This document shows positions 45,016-57,842 of a stretch of DNA of 64,000 nt, piece by piece. The stretch is from positions 112,683,436-112,747,435 of the forward strand of contig CM041292.1 in NCBI GenBank assembly GCA_023052935.1, in the 5' to 3' direction. This DNA is from Piezodorus guildinii (Eukaryota; Arthropoda; Insecta; Hemiptera; Pentatomidae). How positions within the stretch are numbered: the first letter of the stretch is position 1; every line of letters starts with the position of its first letter. The translations under genes and the position numbers were made by a program. The notes beneath the pieces are model-generated. The model was not told the origin of the DNA. It saw only the letters and a list, made by a program, of their open reading frames with translations, and searched no databases.

Positions 45016-48000
45016 TTAGAAATATTTTAACAGCTTTGTTATATTGAGAAAATATATGACTTGGTCAGCTCTGTTAGTATCGTTCCCTAAGGTTATTGAT
45101 ATGTTTTGAGGTATTCCTATTTCTTTTAGTTTATTGATGTAATATGGGCATTCCTGGAAAATATGGGCTATTGTCAGAATATTGTTACAATTTGGGCATT
45201 TCGGTGGTAAATCTTTTGTGATGAGGTGAGAGTGTGTCAGTCTAGTATGGCCAATCCTAAGGCGTGTAAGGACCACTTCCTCTCTGCGGATGTAGCGACA
45301 AGAAGATGGCCAAGCTTTTACGTCCTTCTTTACCAGTTTTAGTTTACTTGTAGGACTCCTATCCCATAGGTCTTGCCATTGCTTATATATATTGTCTTTT
45401 AGTCGTCGTGCCAGATCTGATGAGGTAAGAAGGGCTCTTCCGCGACCTGGAAGAGAGATTGCCTCTTTTGCTGCCCTGTCAGCCATTTCATTGCCCTTTA
45501 TTCCAACATGCCCTGGTACCCATATGTAAGAAATGGATTTTCCATTATCAGATATCAGTTTTGTTTTTTCTAAAATTCTTTGGATTCCTCGGTTATCAAA
45601 ATACATATTTGATAAAGCCCTGAGAGTACTCAAAGAATCTGTAGCAATTACTATATTTTTTAAAGATATTCCAGAAGAATATTTCAGTGCCATTTCAATA
45701 GCATTCATTTCTGCCGTATAGATGCTACTATCTTGGTGTAACTTCATTTTGTGAGTAAAATTTGAAGTCATAAAGGCCGATGCCGTTCCAATTTCAGATT
45801 TTGATCCATCAGTGAAAATTAATATATGTTCAGGTAGTGACTGGATTATGTTGTTGAACTGATTTCTGAAGTCCGATGCTGCTGTTTTTTCTTTATTAAG
45901 TTTTGATAGCTGAATGTTTATTTGAGGTTTTATATAAAGCCACGAGGGTGTATGGCTTTCTGTCGTATCTATTTTAATTAGTTTTAATTTTTGAATTGTT
46001 GAGGAGAACCTTTCTGCTAAGGGCAGGGTAGCATTAGCTTTCTGTTGAAATTTTGCGCTAAATTTTGGGCTAAACAGGTATCTGTGAGTGGGATGGTCGA
46101 TTTGAACGTATAATTTTGTACAGTAATTAATAGCAAATATATCGCGTCGGAATGATAGCAGTGGTAATCCAGACTCAACGCAGTGGCTTAATGACGGGCT
46201 AGTCCGGAAGGCTCCCGTTTCGATTCTTATTCCGCTATGATGAACTGTATCTAATTGGGCAAGAGTATTTTTTCGAGCCGAGCCAAAGACAAAACTGCCG
46301 TGGTCCATTTTGGAGCCAACCAGAGATAGATATACCTTGAGCATGGTATTTCGGTCTGCTCCCCAACTGGTTCCGCTGAGGACTTTTAGGAGCTTGAGCC
46401 TTTCCATGCATTTATCTTTTAATGATCTAATGTGACTTTCCCATGTTAGTCGAATATCGATCCAAGGAATTTACAGTTATTGACATAGGGTAAGGAAACG
46501 TTGTTTAGCAGCAGCTCTGGTGGTTGAGTCGTAGTTCTTCGTCTACTGAAGTGGATACATTTCGTTTTTTCTGTTGAGAATTGTAGTCCTGTGCTTTGTG
46601 ACCATTGGCTAATGCGATTGAGTGACTCCTGCAGGTTTAATTTTATAGATGTAGCGTTACTTGATCGGTAAAAAATTGCTAAATTATCCATAAAAAGCAT
46701 TATTTTTACCCCACGAGGTAGGTTCCTTCCAAGGTCGCTGATTGCTAAAGCGAAAAGCGTTGTACCCAGTACACAACCTTGAGGTACTCCATTTCTTTGT
46801 TCGCACTCGCCAGTAACTTCGCTTCCTATTCGTACCCTGAAACGACGGTGTGATAAAAAGCGTTGCACAAATATCGGCAGATTACCTTTGAATTTTAATA
46901 ATTCTAATTTTCGAAGGATCGCTGATGTGTTAATTTTATCGAAAGCCCTGTGCATGTCGAAGAAGACCGCTACAGCTTCCTCTCCCTGTACAAAGGCATA
47001 TTGTATCTCTGATTCCATTTGAACGAGGTGATCAATTGAAGATCTGCCCTTCCGAAAGCCACACTGAAAATTTTGAATCAGATTATTCTTCTCCAAGAAC
47101 CATACAAGTCTTTTATTAACCATCCTTTCCATTATTTTGCATAGGCAGCTCGTCAAGAAGATTGGTCTGTAACTTGCTGGATTTCTTTTATCTTGACCAG
47201 CTTTTAAAATAGGAACTACTTCTGATTGAAGCCATTGATTTGGAATCTCACCACGCTGCCAAATTTGATTATAAAGGTCCAAAAGCCAGACAAGAGTGTC
47301 ATGAGAGAGGTTCTGGAGGAATTAATTGATGCTACAAATGAGGTCCAAGATTCTTTTTTACTTGAGTTAAGGATTCTTCTGCACAAGGCTCTCTGTTTTT
47401 TATATTCGATGAAATTTGTTTCATTCATATTTTTTTGAAATTTTCTGAGAGCTCTTCGTCGCTTTTTTATGGCCTCTTTGTATCCATCGTTGAACCAAGT
47501 AACAGGTGGTCTTCTAGAGAATCCTTTAGTTTTTGGTATAGCTGATTCAGCGGCTAAAATAATGGATTCTGTTATCGCTTGGCATCTTTCGTTAATATCT
47601 AGGCTATTTACTGACGTTTGAGGTGGTTCTGCAAGGGTGGAATAGAGAGACCAATCAGCTTTTTCAATAATCCACCTCGATTTTTTGTTGCATGTATTGG
47701 AAAGGTAACATAACTTGAGTTGTAGCGGGAAGTGATCGCTTCCTTATAGATCTGGGAGTACATTCCAGTCTATAGAGTAGTAGAGCGATGGGCTAGAGAA
47801 GGACAGATCTATAGCGGTGTATGTGCCATAAGTGGAGCTGAGGTACGTAGGTTCTCCAGAGTTTAATAGCAGTAAGCCGGATATATCCAAGAAGCGTTCT
47901 AGCATTTTTCCACGGCTATTTATGTCTCTACATCCCCAGAGAGAATTGTGACCATTAAAATCACCGGTATAGAGTACAGGTTGGGGTAATTGTCTATGTA

Positions 48001-48351
48001 TGTGTAAGAGATGTTCCGTTTGTATGGAATTATCCTGAGGGAGGTAAATATTACAAATTGTAAAACTAATTCCGAAATGAACGCGAACTGCTACGACCTG
48101 AAGAGGAGAATCTATGTCTATTTGCTGGGAATAAACGGACTGTTTGATGGCGATTGCTACCCCCCGAAATGCGCGATCTGTGTTTGGACTATCTTTCTGT
48201 ATATATCAAAGTTTTTTAATGTGAATTTATCGGATGGTTTTAAATGGGTTTCCTGAAGGCTTAGACATAAGGCATCTACGTCTCTTATTAGAATTTTCAA
48301 ATCGTTGAAATGATGTTTAACACCGTTGCAGTTCCATTGAACTAAAGCCAT
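45016..48351 (-). pseudogene. I-clade LINE ORF2: endonuclease, reverse transcriptase, RNase H
   Basis: Starts MALVQWNCNGVKHHFNDLK with LSLQETHL of the endonuclease (48351-48157); the rest of that domain is scattered through shifted frames to about 47430. The RT at 47282-46446 shows ASYRPIFLTSCLCKIMERMV, AVFFDMHRAFDKINTSAILR, NGVPQGCVLGTTLFALAISD and FMDNLAIFY. That box has Asn where the family has the second catalytic Asp. After a frameshift near 46450, 46407-45016 is open: RNase H with IFTDGS, TAEMNAIEMAL, ATDSLSTLRAL and HVGIKGNEMADRAAKEA, then CPNCNNILTIAHIFQECPYY. The RNase H half is strikingly intact. Confidence 0.9.
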
Positions 48352-48739
48352 AAATAGGTAATGGAAAAGAATTGAAAAATTATTTTAAAGCCCATATATA
48401 GAAAGATAAAATTGCAATTGATGAATAAATATGCAGGAAATAGGACGTAATAATCTAAATAGTGAATTACTAATAAATCTATCAAAAGATAAAGGATAAG
48501 AGATAGTGAGATAGATGATCCAAATGAGATAATGGAAAATTTATCAGACATTTTAATTATTATTAATGCAGAGAAAATTATAATAACAGAGCTTAGAAAG
48601 TATGTATCTAAACAATTAGTAATGATATGATGTATGGATAAATAAAAAAGAGTATTATGGATTATAATTATGAAAATAATATACGTATGAATGGAAGGCA
48701 TTAACATTAAATGTTTTGTTAAAATAGTTGTAATGGTTA

Positions 48740-49336
48740 TGTGGCGGATGCTACACACGCTCGCTCACAGATAGCGCTAGCGGCGTCCATATGACTTACT
48801 GGGAAATATAAGAAGACGCTATATCCTATAAAATTGTATATTGTTGTTAATTAATATCATTGTAACTATTTATACGATATAACTGTTTTATGAGAATAAA
48901 TAAAGCACTCAAGGTAATTTGACCTAGAGCCAAGACCCTAGTCTGCTAGCAAAGCTCTCACTTTCAATTATCGACATGGATGACTAACATCCCCAAGAGC
49001 TGGCACAGCTCTACAGATCACCCAAGCGGTATCTCCCTAGGTCAGATTTACTCTGCCTTTGTAACATAATGTGGTCTATCTTTATTTCTCTTCCTTCTTG
49101 TTCCTACTCTCCTTCTTACCTTCGCTACTGTCGTGCTACTACCACGCAGGGTGAATCCTTTCCTAACCTACACTACTGGCGTGCTTCTACCACACAGAGT
49201 GTAATCCATCCTAACCAGTCTTCTCTGCTAATTCATCAAATGTCATCTCCATTAAACTCTCTTCCTTGCATGAATACGCAATTGACGAGGCCTTCTGATA
49301 CTCTTTCTTGACCATTTTAACAACCATACTTCGACA
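48740..49336 (+). mobile_element. Solo LTR, probably Ty3/gypsy-type, in the ORF1-ORF2 spacer of the I LINE
   Basis: Begins TGTGGCGGATGCTACACACG and ends CATACTTCGACA (TG...CA). GTTA flanks it at 48736-48739 and 49337-49340. Promoter-like TATCCTATAAAATTG lies near 48819 and AATAAA at 48897-48902, in plus orientation. 597 bp. Removing it rejoins a continuous spacer of about 420 bp. No second LTR or internal region is nearby, so it arose by LTR-LTR recombination. The class is inferred from ends and length only. Confidence 0.68.
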
Positions 49337-49368
49337 GTTATATTATAGTGGCTAATTTGAAATGGTAT

Positions 49369-50654
49369 TTAATTAGTATTTGAAATATTAGGAGATTTTT
49401 TCCTTTGTCTTCCTTTTTTATAATTACATACTTTAAATTCTTCTGTATCCATCAGCTCATTGCTGACAGACGCAGAAGTCGGAGAGAGTTCGGGAACTGA
49501 GGTAGTTGGAATAGGTTCAGGGATAGGAGGTTGGGGAGGAGACAGAGGAGGGGAAGGGAGCGGAGGAGGGGAAGGTGCAGGTGGAGGGGATGGAGGGCGG
49601 GGGGAGGTGGTGGCACTGGATCGGGCGCCGGTAGCGATAGGTCGAGGTATTGTGGAGGCGGTGGCTCTAGGCTGGTTGTCAGGCATAGCTACTGGGCTCT
49701 TGTTATCAGTAGATGTGCTTATGTTTTTTTGAAAGTTAAAAACGATGTCTACCTGTACCGAGGCGTCTTTTTCATCAATAATATTTTGTTTTGTAACGTT
49801 TTACTAAAGCTTAATGAGTTTTTCTCCTTATACAATCTTTTTGCCTCAAAAAAAGGGACTTTTTTTATTAATTTGTATACATTTAATTTCTCTTTGTTCA
49901 ATGAATACGGGACAGTTCCGATTCAGAGCGTTATGGTTATCTCCACAGTTAATACATTTTGGGGGGTTTGGACACTTCATATTTTCAGGGTGCCTTGCTT
50001 CCCCACAATTAGCGCAAACAGGCGTTACTTTTTTGCATTTTAATGTTGGAAGAGAAAACATTAGGCAATTGAAACACCGCATTGGCGCTGGTGTGAAAGG
50101 CAAAACCTTTAAACTATAGAAGCCAATTTTAATTGTTTCTGGAGGGTTAGTTAATGGAAAAGTTATAATATATGTGTGTGTATAATTTTGTACTCCATTT
50201 ACTTTTATTTTAATTCTATTAATGTCTGTTATACTACAACCAAGTTCGTTCTTTATTTCATCTATTTCAACATATTGAAGGTCAAAACAACTGATCACCC
50301 CTTTGTTATAATTCAATGTTCTGTGTGGACTAACCTGGACTTGAAATAACCCACCAAAATATTTAATTTCCAATAATATTTCTGATAGTCTGCTGCTATT
50401 ATTGTAGTTTCAATAAAAGTGTACCCTCTCTTAGTTTTTTTTTATATTTTTACCTCCCCAGCTAATCCCGTAACAAATTTGTTAATAAAAAATGGTGAGA
50501 CTTTTTAAAAGTCGTCTTCACCTAATCTCTCTACTATTAAATATTTCGGACTGATTTTTGGGGTTGAAACTAAGCTAATGTTTTCTATATTCGGCTTCAA
50601 ACGCCCTCTTTTTCTAAATTTATCCATGGGACGACCTAGGGGGCCTACCTCCAT
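49369..50654 (-). pseudogene. I-clade LINE ORF1, Gag-like, interrupted
   Basis: ATG at 50654 (MEVGPLGRPMDKFRKRG). The frame breaks near 50505 and 50445, then 50373-49846 carries the Gag core and CCHC knuckles (CFNCLMFSLPTLKC, CANCGEARHPENMKC, CINCGDNHNALNRNC). A strongly Pro-rich tail (TTSPRPPSPPPAPSPPPLPS) and a basic end follow at 49686-49369. The knuckles bind the element RNA. At least three lesions prevent translation. Confidence 0.82.
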
Positions 50655-50888
50655 ATTTTAAAACTAAGAAAAATGTTATACTTAATTTATCTTTCAAATA
50701 TAAGTATGATGTCTTTAAAAATAAATATATATATAAAAGTAATGTTAAATTAATTATGTATAGAATAATAAACTACAAAAAAAATTGATAAACACAACAG
50801 AAAAACTTAAATACTATGACTTATCAGTTTGAGGTTAGAGTGTAGAGCTGGAACAACCTTCCTCTTCAAGCGCCTAACAACGACTGGC

Positions 50889-51165
50889 GACATGTTTAAT
50901 GTACCGTTGGAAAGTTAAAGATTTTAGAAAAAATATTATCTTATACATACGCTGTTAAATGTTAATAGAGAGTGATGAAAAGCCTATAAAACTAAGTGAT
51001 TATTTTAGATAATAATATAATAGATTGTTTAATAAAACACATGTTTCTATAGAAATTCCATTTAACTAATTCTTTAATGGTTTCACTCATTTTTATTTCT
51101 TACTGTATTTGAAAATTCTTTAATCGATTCTATAAACGGAGGTAAGTGAAAGTCGTGTGTTTCCG
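50889..51165 (-). repeat. Repeat X (reverse, terminal part)
   Basis: ACCGTTGGAAAGTTAAAGAT, TTAATAGAGAGTGATGAAAA, TTTAATAAAACACATGTTTC and the terminus GGAGGTAAGTGAAAGTCGTG. Confidence 0.75.
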
Positions 51166-51478
51166 AAATCGTCGGAACCGTTTTGAGAAAATCATAAAAA
51201 GGTGCAATATGCATGGTATAAAGTGGCTCTTCTGGTAAGCCGATTATGATGAAAAAGTTTTTGTAACATCTCGGGCGTATAGATGTCTTAAATATGAAAA
51301 TTCAGTTTCATAGGACTTTTCGTTTCCGCCCGGGAGTTACCACACACACAGACCTTTTTCCGGGACTTGGTTATTTGGACTCAGGGGACCCTAAAACGTG
51401 TATTTCTGTCGAAAACTGGAATGCGAAAATTTTCACGATCCCAATACTTTCCCTTACTATATATAGTAAGTGAAAATA
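51166..51478 (+). repeat. Repeat X (forward, 3' part), head-to-head with its neighbour
   Basis: CGTCGGAACCGTTTTGAGAA to TTACTATATATAGTAAGTGA. It joins the reverse copy on its left at the terminus. Confidence 0.75.
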
Positions 51479-51950
51479 TGTTTGCTCTTTTCTCCTTTAG
51501 TTAGTTATCAAATTCGCTCAACTTGTATATTTAGCTGTTTTTTAGCAATGTTGATCGATCACATGGTTAATTTTATGAAATATACAAAATGAAAAGTACT
51601 TTAGAGGAAGAAAATTTAAACTGTCAGCATTTAAGCCCTGTCAGATTATTTCATTAAGAATGAAACCTACATAGGTTTAACATTAAAGCCTATTAAATTT
51701 TATAGCGAGTTAGATCAAAATCGTTATAAAGTGACTCTTCTGCCTGGCCGATATTGATATTGATGAAATTTCAGTTTTATACTACTTAGCACATACACAC
51801 ATACTGGGCAACATAGGCCTTTTTCTGGGACTTGGTTATTTGGACTCAGTAGACCCTAAAACGTGTATTTTCGTTGAAAACTGGAATTCGAAAATTTTCA
51901 CAATCGCTTTTATATAGTTTCGCTTACTGTTGATTTCATATATAGGTAAG
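51479..51950 (+). repeat. Repeat X (forward), tandem to the previous copy
   Basis: Starts at the TTTGCTCTTTTCTCCTTTAG block and ends TAGGTAAGTGAAAGT. More diverged than the preceding copy. Confidence 0.7.
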
Positions 51951-51955
51951 TGAAA

Positions 51956-52720
51956 GTAAAACGCTGTAAATTATTACACAATGGTTTATTATTTACAAAT
52001 AACACTATTACAGTATAGCCGTTTATTTATCTGTTGATAGGCAATTAAGTCATATGAAAAGAAATAAACAATTCTAAGGAAAATGACATAAAACCTCTGA
52101 TAATTTCAAAACGCTATATCTCTGCTAATTCTGAAGCAATTTCAATATTTTTTTATTTTGTAGAAAACTGTTAGGATTTATTTATTTTTTGGGAGAAACG
52201 GATTTTTTTAATTCGATATTCGGATTCTACGAATCTTGAAACGTAAGCCCTCAAATTTAAGGGGGGTTAATTTTTTTTCGTCGATTACAAAGTTTTATTA
52301 CTTAAAAAAATAAACCAAAAGCATTTATACTGGACTTCGGTATTATTTCCTTTCCTTTTATTTCGATTTTCATTCAAATAAAATTTCCTGACTCTAGAAC
52401 ACCTTACACTTTTTCTCTATCTTCAAAAATAACTGAGTTATGGCAAGATTTCAATTATTTTCCTCTTTCCTTTTTTGTTTTTCTTATTTATCGCATTTTA
52501 CTGATTCTAAAACTCTATACATACTTTTCTCTATCTTCAAAAATAATTGAGTTATGGGCGTATTTATGGGTAAAATTTCATTTTTTTTATCTGCTATTAA
52601 TTATTCGCAGACTAGAAAGAAATGAGGAGGGGGGGGGTGTAATTTGTTGGTCGATTACAAAGGTTCATTATTAAAAATAATATACCAAAAAATAATAAAT
52701 TATTGGCATTTTCAAGTCTC
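51956..52720 (+). repeat. Repeat K copy (forward)
   Basis: AATTATTACACAATGGTTTA at its start directly follows the X terminus. Later blocks are CGTAAGCCCTCAAATTTAAG and GGTCGATTACAAAGGTTCAT. Repeated AACTGAGTTATGG phrases at 52430-52560 suggest internal duplication. Confidence 0.65.
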
Positions 52721-53044
52721 CATCAATCTCGTCTTCGGGCCAATTAATTCTGTTCCTCCTTTTATTGCTAATATTTAGTTTTTTTTAATGTTTTGTATAA
52801 AGAAAGTTTTAACAATCTAAAATCGCCCGTCGTGATTACATAAAGCCGCTCAAATGCACTATGCTCAAATGTAAAATAAGTTACCAGCATTCATGTAATT
52901 TATAGGGATCAAAGCAATTTTTTTTTCCTGATATATGTTATATAGTCGTAGATTGATGAAAAATTAATACCTACGATTTTCTACTGACTATGTTCGAATT
53001 AAAAAGACTTTTTTTTTTTTTCTATCGAGCTAACGATTCTTGAT
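52721..53044. other. Unassigned stretch
   Basis: AT-rich, no recognisable feature. Confidence 0.4.
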
Positions 53045-53240
53045 ATGGTCATGTCTTTATTTTATTTTGCTTGTTTGGTTGTATTGCGTTCAACAGCTAG
53101 GTCATCAACGCCCAGAGATTTTATTTTGTTGTTTGTCACTACCCTGAAAGGTCATTGGCAACTGAGGCTTCTTAGATTCAGACATCTTTTAGTTCCTGTT
53201 TATACTGCAGACGATTTGCTGGCTGGCTACTCATTTTATG
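53045..53240 (-). repeat. I-clade LINE 3' UTR relic
   Basis: Minus strand CTCTGGGCGTTGATGACCTA then GCTGTTGAACGC parallels the terminal GGGCGCTAATGACCTAGATG-TTTTGCGC of the 44741-50888 LINE. GC-complementary ends around a GACCTAG loop suggest a conserved 3' hairpin. No coding part is attached. Confidence 0.5.
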
Positions 53241-53850
53241 ACTAGTCTTTTCAGCTCTGAAAACGGGGTTAACGGGAAAGTTTTGATCCTGTTTTGATTT
53301 GTTCACCATTTATGTTTTTTGGGTCGCTAAACACGAATCTGAAGTTTGCGGGCAGAAATTTTGTAAGAGTTTTTGAGACATAAAAGATATGTTAAAACAG
53401 AAACTAATCATATGTTCGATGGGATAGAAAATCGAATGTAATTGGTCACTTCATCAAATTAATTAGCTGCTTAGTAAGAGTTTTAGAACTGCAAGAAATT
53501 CATTTTTGTAATACGTATAGTACTACCGAATTTTTAAAAATATTTCTAGATATATGTTCGATTATGTAGTCAACCATGCATCTTTTGAAACCGCTTTATT
53601 TTGAATAAAACCATGTTCTTAAGTGCGTTTTAGTGTTCAAAAACGTTTTTCTAAAAGTTTGTTAACTTTTCCGGTAGTTTATAATAACTTATATTTGTCA
53701 AGCTTACGGAAAATCACATGAGACAGATACAGGTTACAAATTGTTGTTAATATTCTTTGAACTCAATTAATTTCTTAGTTTTACAGTTTAATGCAGTGTT
53801 TCCAATCACTAAATTACTAATTATTAGGCTCGTTTCGTTTTAGTAGAAGT
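53241..53850. other. Unassigned; may include the 5' UTR of the next Jockey element
   Basis: AT-rich with no motif. The 5' end of the Jockey element starting near here could not be fixed, because no convincing target duplication to the poly(A) side was found. Confidence 0.35.
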
Positions 53851-53878
53851 GCTAATAAACAAAAATTCCATCCCATTG

Positions 53879-55222
53879 ATGGGGGAGCCGTCAGCGCCCG
53901 CGCTTTCGGTTAGTGAAATGGACACTCTTACTAACAGTGAAGAAAATAATGCATGGGAGCTAGTGATAGGAAGAAAAAGGCCTCTCAATAGTGATAAAGA
54001 CACACCAAATCAAAAACGACCAAATCAGGTTATTCCTACCAGCAACAGCTTTGAAGTATTCTCACAAACTACTGAACCAAAAAATTTCTCTCTGAACAAA
54101 CGAAAACAAAATGAAAAGGTACCACCTATTTTTATCAATGGTGTTCAAAACTACTCACATTTTGTGTCATTTTTAGAAAAAGAAGCAGGCCATCAAAAGT
54201 TTAAAATAAAATCAACTCTGAAAGGTATAACTGTATACACAGACACCCCGACAACATACCGAAAACTCACTAGTGCACTAAGACAAAATGGTGCAGATTT
54301 TCACTCATATCATCTTTTAGAGGATCGTATCCCAAGAGTTGTGGTCAAGGGTCTTCATCACACCATTGACAAAGAAATATTAAAAAACGAATTCAAGGAA
54401 TTGTGATACGAAGTTACGAACGTAACAAATGTAATTTCCCGATTTAAAACACCATTACCGATGTTCTTTGTGGACATCACAAAGTTATCATTTAACGAAA
54501 AAATATTTGAAATCGAGTATATTTATTACTCTCGAATAAAAATTGAAGAACCTCGAAAAAAGAGAACCATCCCACAGTGCTTAAGGTGCCAGCAGTACGG
54601 TCACACAAGATCATACTGTAACCATCCACCGAGGTGTGTTAGATGTGGTCTTAATCATGTTAGCACTACCTGCACCAAGCCGAGAGACACCCCAGCTAAG
54701 TGTGCTAACTGTGGTGGAGAACACCCAGCAAACTATAAGGGCTGTCAAACTTTAAGGGACCTTAGAAATGCCAGAAGACAGTTCCAACGACCAACACACA
54801 TTCAACCAGCGCAGATGCCTCCTCGCTCAGAAGACTTCCCGACCCTCAGTCAGCCATCCCACTACCCTCCACCGCCGCAGCAACCTTCGCCCCTTCAGTA
54901 TGCACCGCCTCCTCAGTACTCTTTACCTCTTCAGTATCCTCCAACTCCGCAAAATCATGTGCCGGCACAACCAGAAACCAGCTCTGGACCTCAGAAGCAC
55001 CCTCTGCTAGCACAACCGAGATTTAGCTCTGGACCTCAACAGCAAACAATACTGTCAGGTATGGGAGAAGGCATTACCCAGCAGGTTCCTCCAACTGTAA
55101 GTAGTTCTTCCCAAATGGTAGACATAATTAGAGAAATTAATAATCTTATCCACCCCCTTTTCAGTATTCTCCAACATTTATCACAGATTTCACAAGTCTG
55201 GTGCACATCATATGGACCCTAG
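53879..55222 (+). pseudogene. Jockey copy D ORF1, Gag-like, single in-frame stop
   Basis: ATG 53879 opens MGEPSAPALSVSEMDTLTNS. Gag core: PPIFINGVQNYSHFVSFLEK, then RIPRVVVKGLHHTIDKEILK. A TGA at 54404-54406 interrupts the frame, which otherwise continues unchanged to MFFVDITKLSF. Three zinc knuckles follow (CLRCQQYGHTRSYC, CVRCGLNHVSTTC, CANCGGEHPANYKGC). A Pro/Gln-rich tail follows (QPSHYPPPPQQPSPLQY). The stop codon overlaps the ORF2 start by 11 nt (ATGGACCCTAG), consistent with coupled translation in this clade. Confidence 0.88.
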
Positions 55223-57842
55223 TCACTTAACAGTGGGTACCTTGTCAATACTCCTTTGGAACGCTAACGGACTTAACCAACATATAACTGAGCTTGATTT
55301 ATATTTGCATGAAAATAGGACAGACGTAGCACTAATAACTGAAACTCACTTAACACCACGTTCAAAATTTTACATTCCAGGTTACATTATGTACAGAACA
55401 TACCACCCTGACAAGACAGCACATGGTGGAACGGCTATACTGATTAAAGCAGTTCTTAAACATAACTCTGTAGAACTACCCATCTCACCGATAATACAAT
55501 CAACAGGCATCACACTTTACACTCAGCACCACACTATCACTCTTGCAGCTGTGTACTGTCCGCAAAGGTACGTTTTGACACCAACAATGTTTTCTGACTT
55601 TTTTAAACTATTAGGGAGATGCTTTATCGCTGGAGGCGATTTTAACGCCAAACACTACAACTGGGGTTCCCGGCTCTGCACCACACAAGGAGGAAATCTG
55701 TTAAGTGTCCTCCAAAATCTTTCATTGGACACAATCTTCCCAAATACCCCTACATACTGGCCAAATTCTCTACACAAAACTCCTGACTTACTTGACTTTT
55801 TTTATAACTAAAGGACTTAAAACTGTACCTCACACTGTTAAAACTGGCTTCGATCTTTGCTCTGATCACTACTTAGTACACTTGATTCTTCATGATGAAC
55901 CCTCAGAAGTAAATAAAAGACTCACTCAGTCAGAGAAATATGGACTGGGATTTCTACAGAGTGTACTTAGAATCTCTTATTTCAATTCCTTTATCGCTGA
56001 AAACAGAGGAAAAACTTGAGACGGCAGTTGATGTCTTCACCAAGTCTATACAGAATGCAGCGTGGTCTTCATCTCAACCCAGCAGCAAACATGCAACGAA
56101 CTTACCTTGCTACCCACAATACATAAGGGACCTGATCAGAGCAAAGAGAAGAGCTCGTAAAGTGTGGCAAACAAACAGATTACCATCAGACAAACGGACA
56201 TTTAACAAACTTAACAATGAACTGAAACGAAAGATACAAAAATTCAACAGAACTACTTATGAATCTTACATTGAAAATTTAGGAACTGATGATGGAAGCT
56301 TATGGAGACACACAAAAAACGTCTTAAAGCATCGCACGGTGTCGGCTCCTTTAAGGAGAGAAGACGGTTCCTGGGCCGTGTCGGATGAAGAAAAATCTGA
56401 ACTCTTTGCTGACCATCTTTCATCTGTTTTCACACCACATACTGACGACACTAATAAAGAACACTACGAATTTGTACTAAAAACCTTAGACATTCCACTA
56501 CAGCTCTCATTGCCTCCTCCTTCCTTCATTCTATCACAGGTCGCAGAACACATTAAAGACTTACAAAAAAAGAAAGCTCCTGGCCACGACCTTGTAAATG
56601 CTGTAGCACTTCAGCAAATGCCAAGAAAGGCTCTAGTGTTTCTCACGACTATTTATAATGCAATACTTAGGACTACAAAATTTCCAATACAGTGGAAATA
56701 CTCTTACATTTCTATGATTAATAAACCAAACAAGGACAAAAACAACCCCTCTTCCTACCGCCCAATTAGTTTGCTTTCTATTTGCTCCAAAATATTCGAA
56801 AAATTATAATACAAAAGATTAATAGACATACTAGGTGATAATCAAATAATACCCGATCATCAATTTGGATTTAGGAAATTCCACTCCACAACACATCAAC
56901 TACACAGAGTGACTGATTTCATTTCAACTGCGCTTGAGCAAAAATTATATGCAACAGGTGTATTCCTGGACGTAGCTCAAGCATTTGACAGAGTCTGGCA
57001 CCAGGGTCTCCTGTTTAAACTCAAGAAGATACTACCACACACATACTTTCTTATTATTCAATCATTTCTCTCTGACAGATTTTTCTCCGTTCGACAAGGT
57101 ACAGAAACTTCTTCAATAAGACCAGTGCTGGCAGGTGTGTCCCAAGGTTCAATACTTGCACTACTGCTATATATATTATACTCGCACGACATACCAGACA
57201 GTTCAAACATCCTAACAGCAACATACAGGATTGGTAGTACAGGATTGGTGCAAGCTGTGGAAAACAAGACTAAACTATGACAAATGCCAACATATGACAT
57301 TTACACTAAGACGTGAAACCTGCCCACCAGTGTACATCGATAATATACCAATACCAGAAACAGACAGTGTCAACTACCTTGCACTAACTTTTGACAGGAG
57401 AATGACTTAGGGCCCGCACATTAAGAAAAAACGAAAGACACTAAACCAAAGAAGTAGACTGCTGCACACACTACTCAGACGACAATCAAAACTAAAATTA
57501 AGACAGAAACTTGCCACCTACACATACTTACTAAAACCAATATGGTCATACGCCTCTCAAATTTTCGGAGCTGCAAAAAAGACTCATATACAAAGACTTC
57601 AAACTTTTCAGTCAAAAATACTTAGACGAATTACGCAAGCACCTTGGTATGTTTCAAACACAACTTTACATACAGACTTACACATGCCTACCGTCAGCGA
57701 ATACATACGAACTCACTACTCTCGATTTCACAACAAATTACTAGGACATTACAACCCTCTCATATAACAAATGGCAACAACCAATATGCCCCACAACATC
57801 AGGAGAAGACTGAAAAGGTCATGGATGAGAGATCTTCTGTAA
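55212..57842 (+). pseudogene. Jockey copy D ORF2, endonuclease and reverse transcriptase with catalytic deletion
   Basis: The endonuclease shows LLWNANGLNQH, LITETHLTP, AVYCPQRY and GGDFNAKHYNWGSR. After a frameshift in a T run near 55803, 55940-56809 holds RRARKVWQTNR, REDGSWAVSDEEKSELFADH, KKKAPGHDLVNAVALQQMPR and SYRPISLLSICSKIFEKL. A TAA follows at 56807, then QFGFRKFHSTTHQLHRVTDF, GVFLDVAQAFDRVWHQGLLF and AGVSQGSILALLLYILYSHD. The frame jumps from TATY to unrelated codons near 57225, so the YADD catalytic box and about 60 residues are deleted. The tail RRLKRSWMRDLL ends at 57842. Confidence 0.88.

Larger units (their letters stand above)
44741..50888 (-). mobile_element. I-clade LINE, near full length, with solo LTR inserted
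   Basis: Minus-strand order: short 5' UTR, ORF1 (50654-49369) with zinc knuckles, spacer containing a solo LTR (48740-49336), and ORF2 (48351-45016) with endonuclease, RT, RNase H and a CCHC motif. The 3' UTR has TAA-rich tracts at 44937-44975 and ends in GGGCGCTAATGACCTAGATG then TTTTGCGC. RNase H plus a TAA-rich tail are I-superfamily traits. Repeat X flanks both ends, though the two flanks are not adjacent parts of X, so a deletion or recombination probably followed. Sense orientation in the Gr intron. Confidence 0.85.

Noticed and set aside
48736..49340. Alternative LTR ends TGTTAAAAT...ATTTTAACA
   Set aside because: These give a longer terminal inverted match, but their 5-bp flanks differ, whereas the chosen ends have matching GTTA flanks.
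53600..53625. Left target duplication of Jockey copy D (AATAAAACCATG against ATAAAACCCTG after the poly(A))
   Set aside because: A-rich and short with a mismatch; it does not reliably mark the 5' end.
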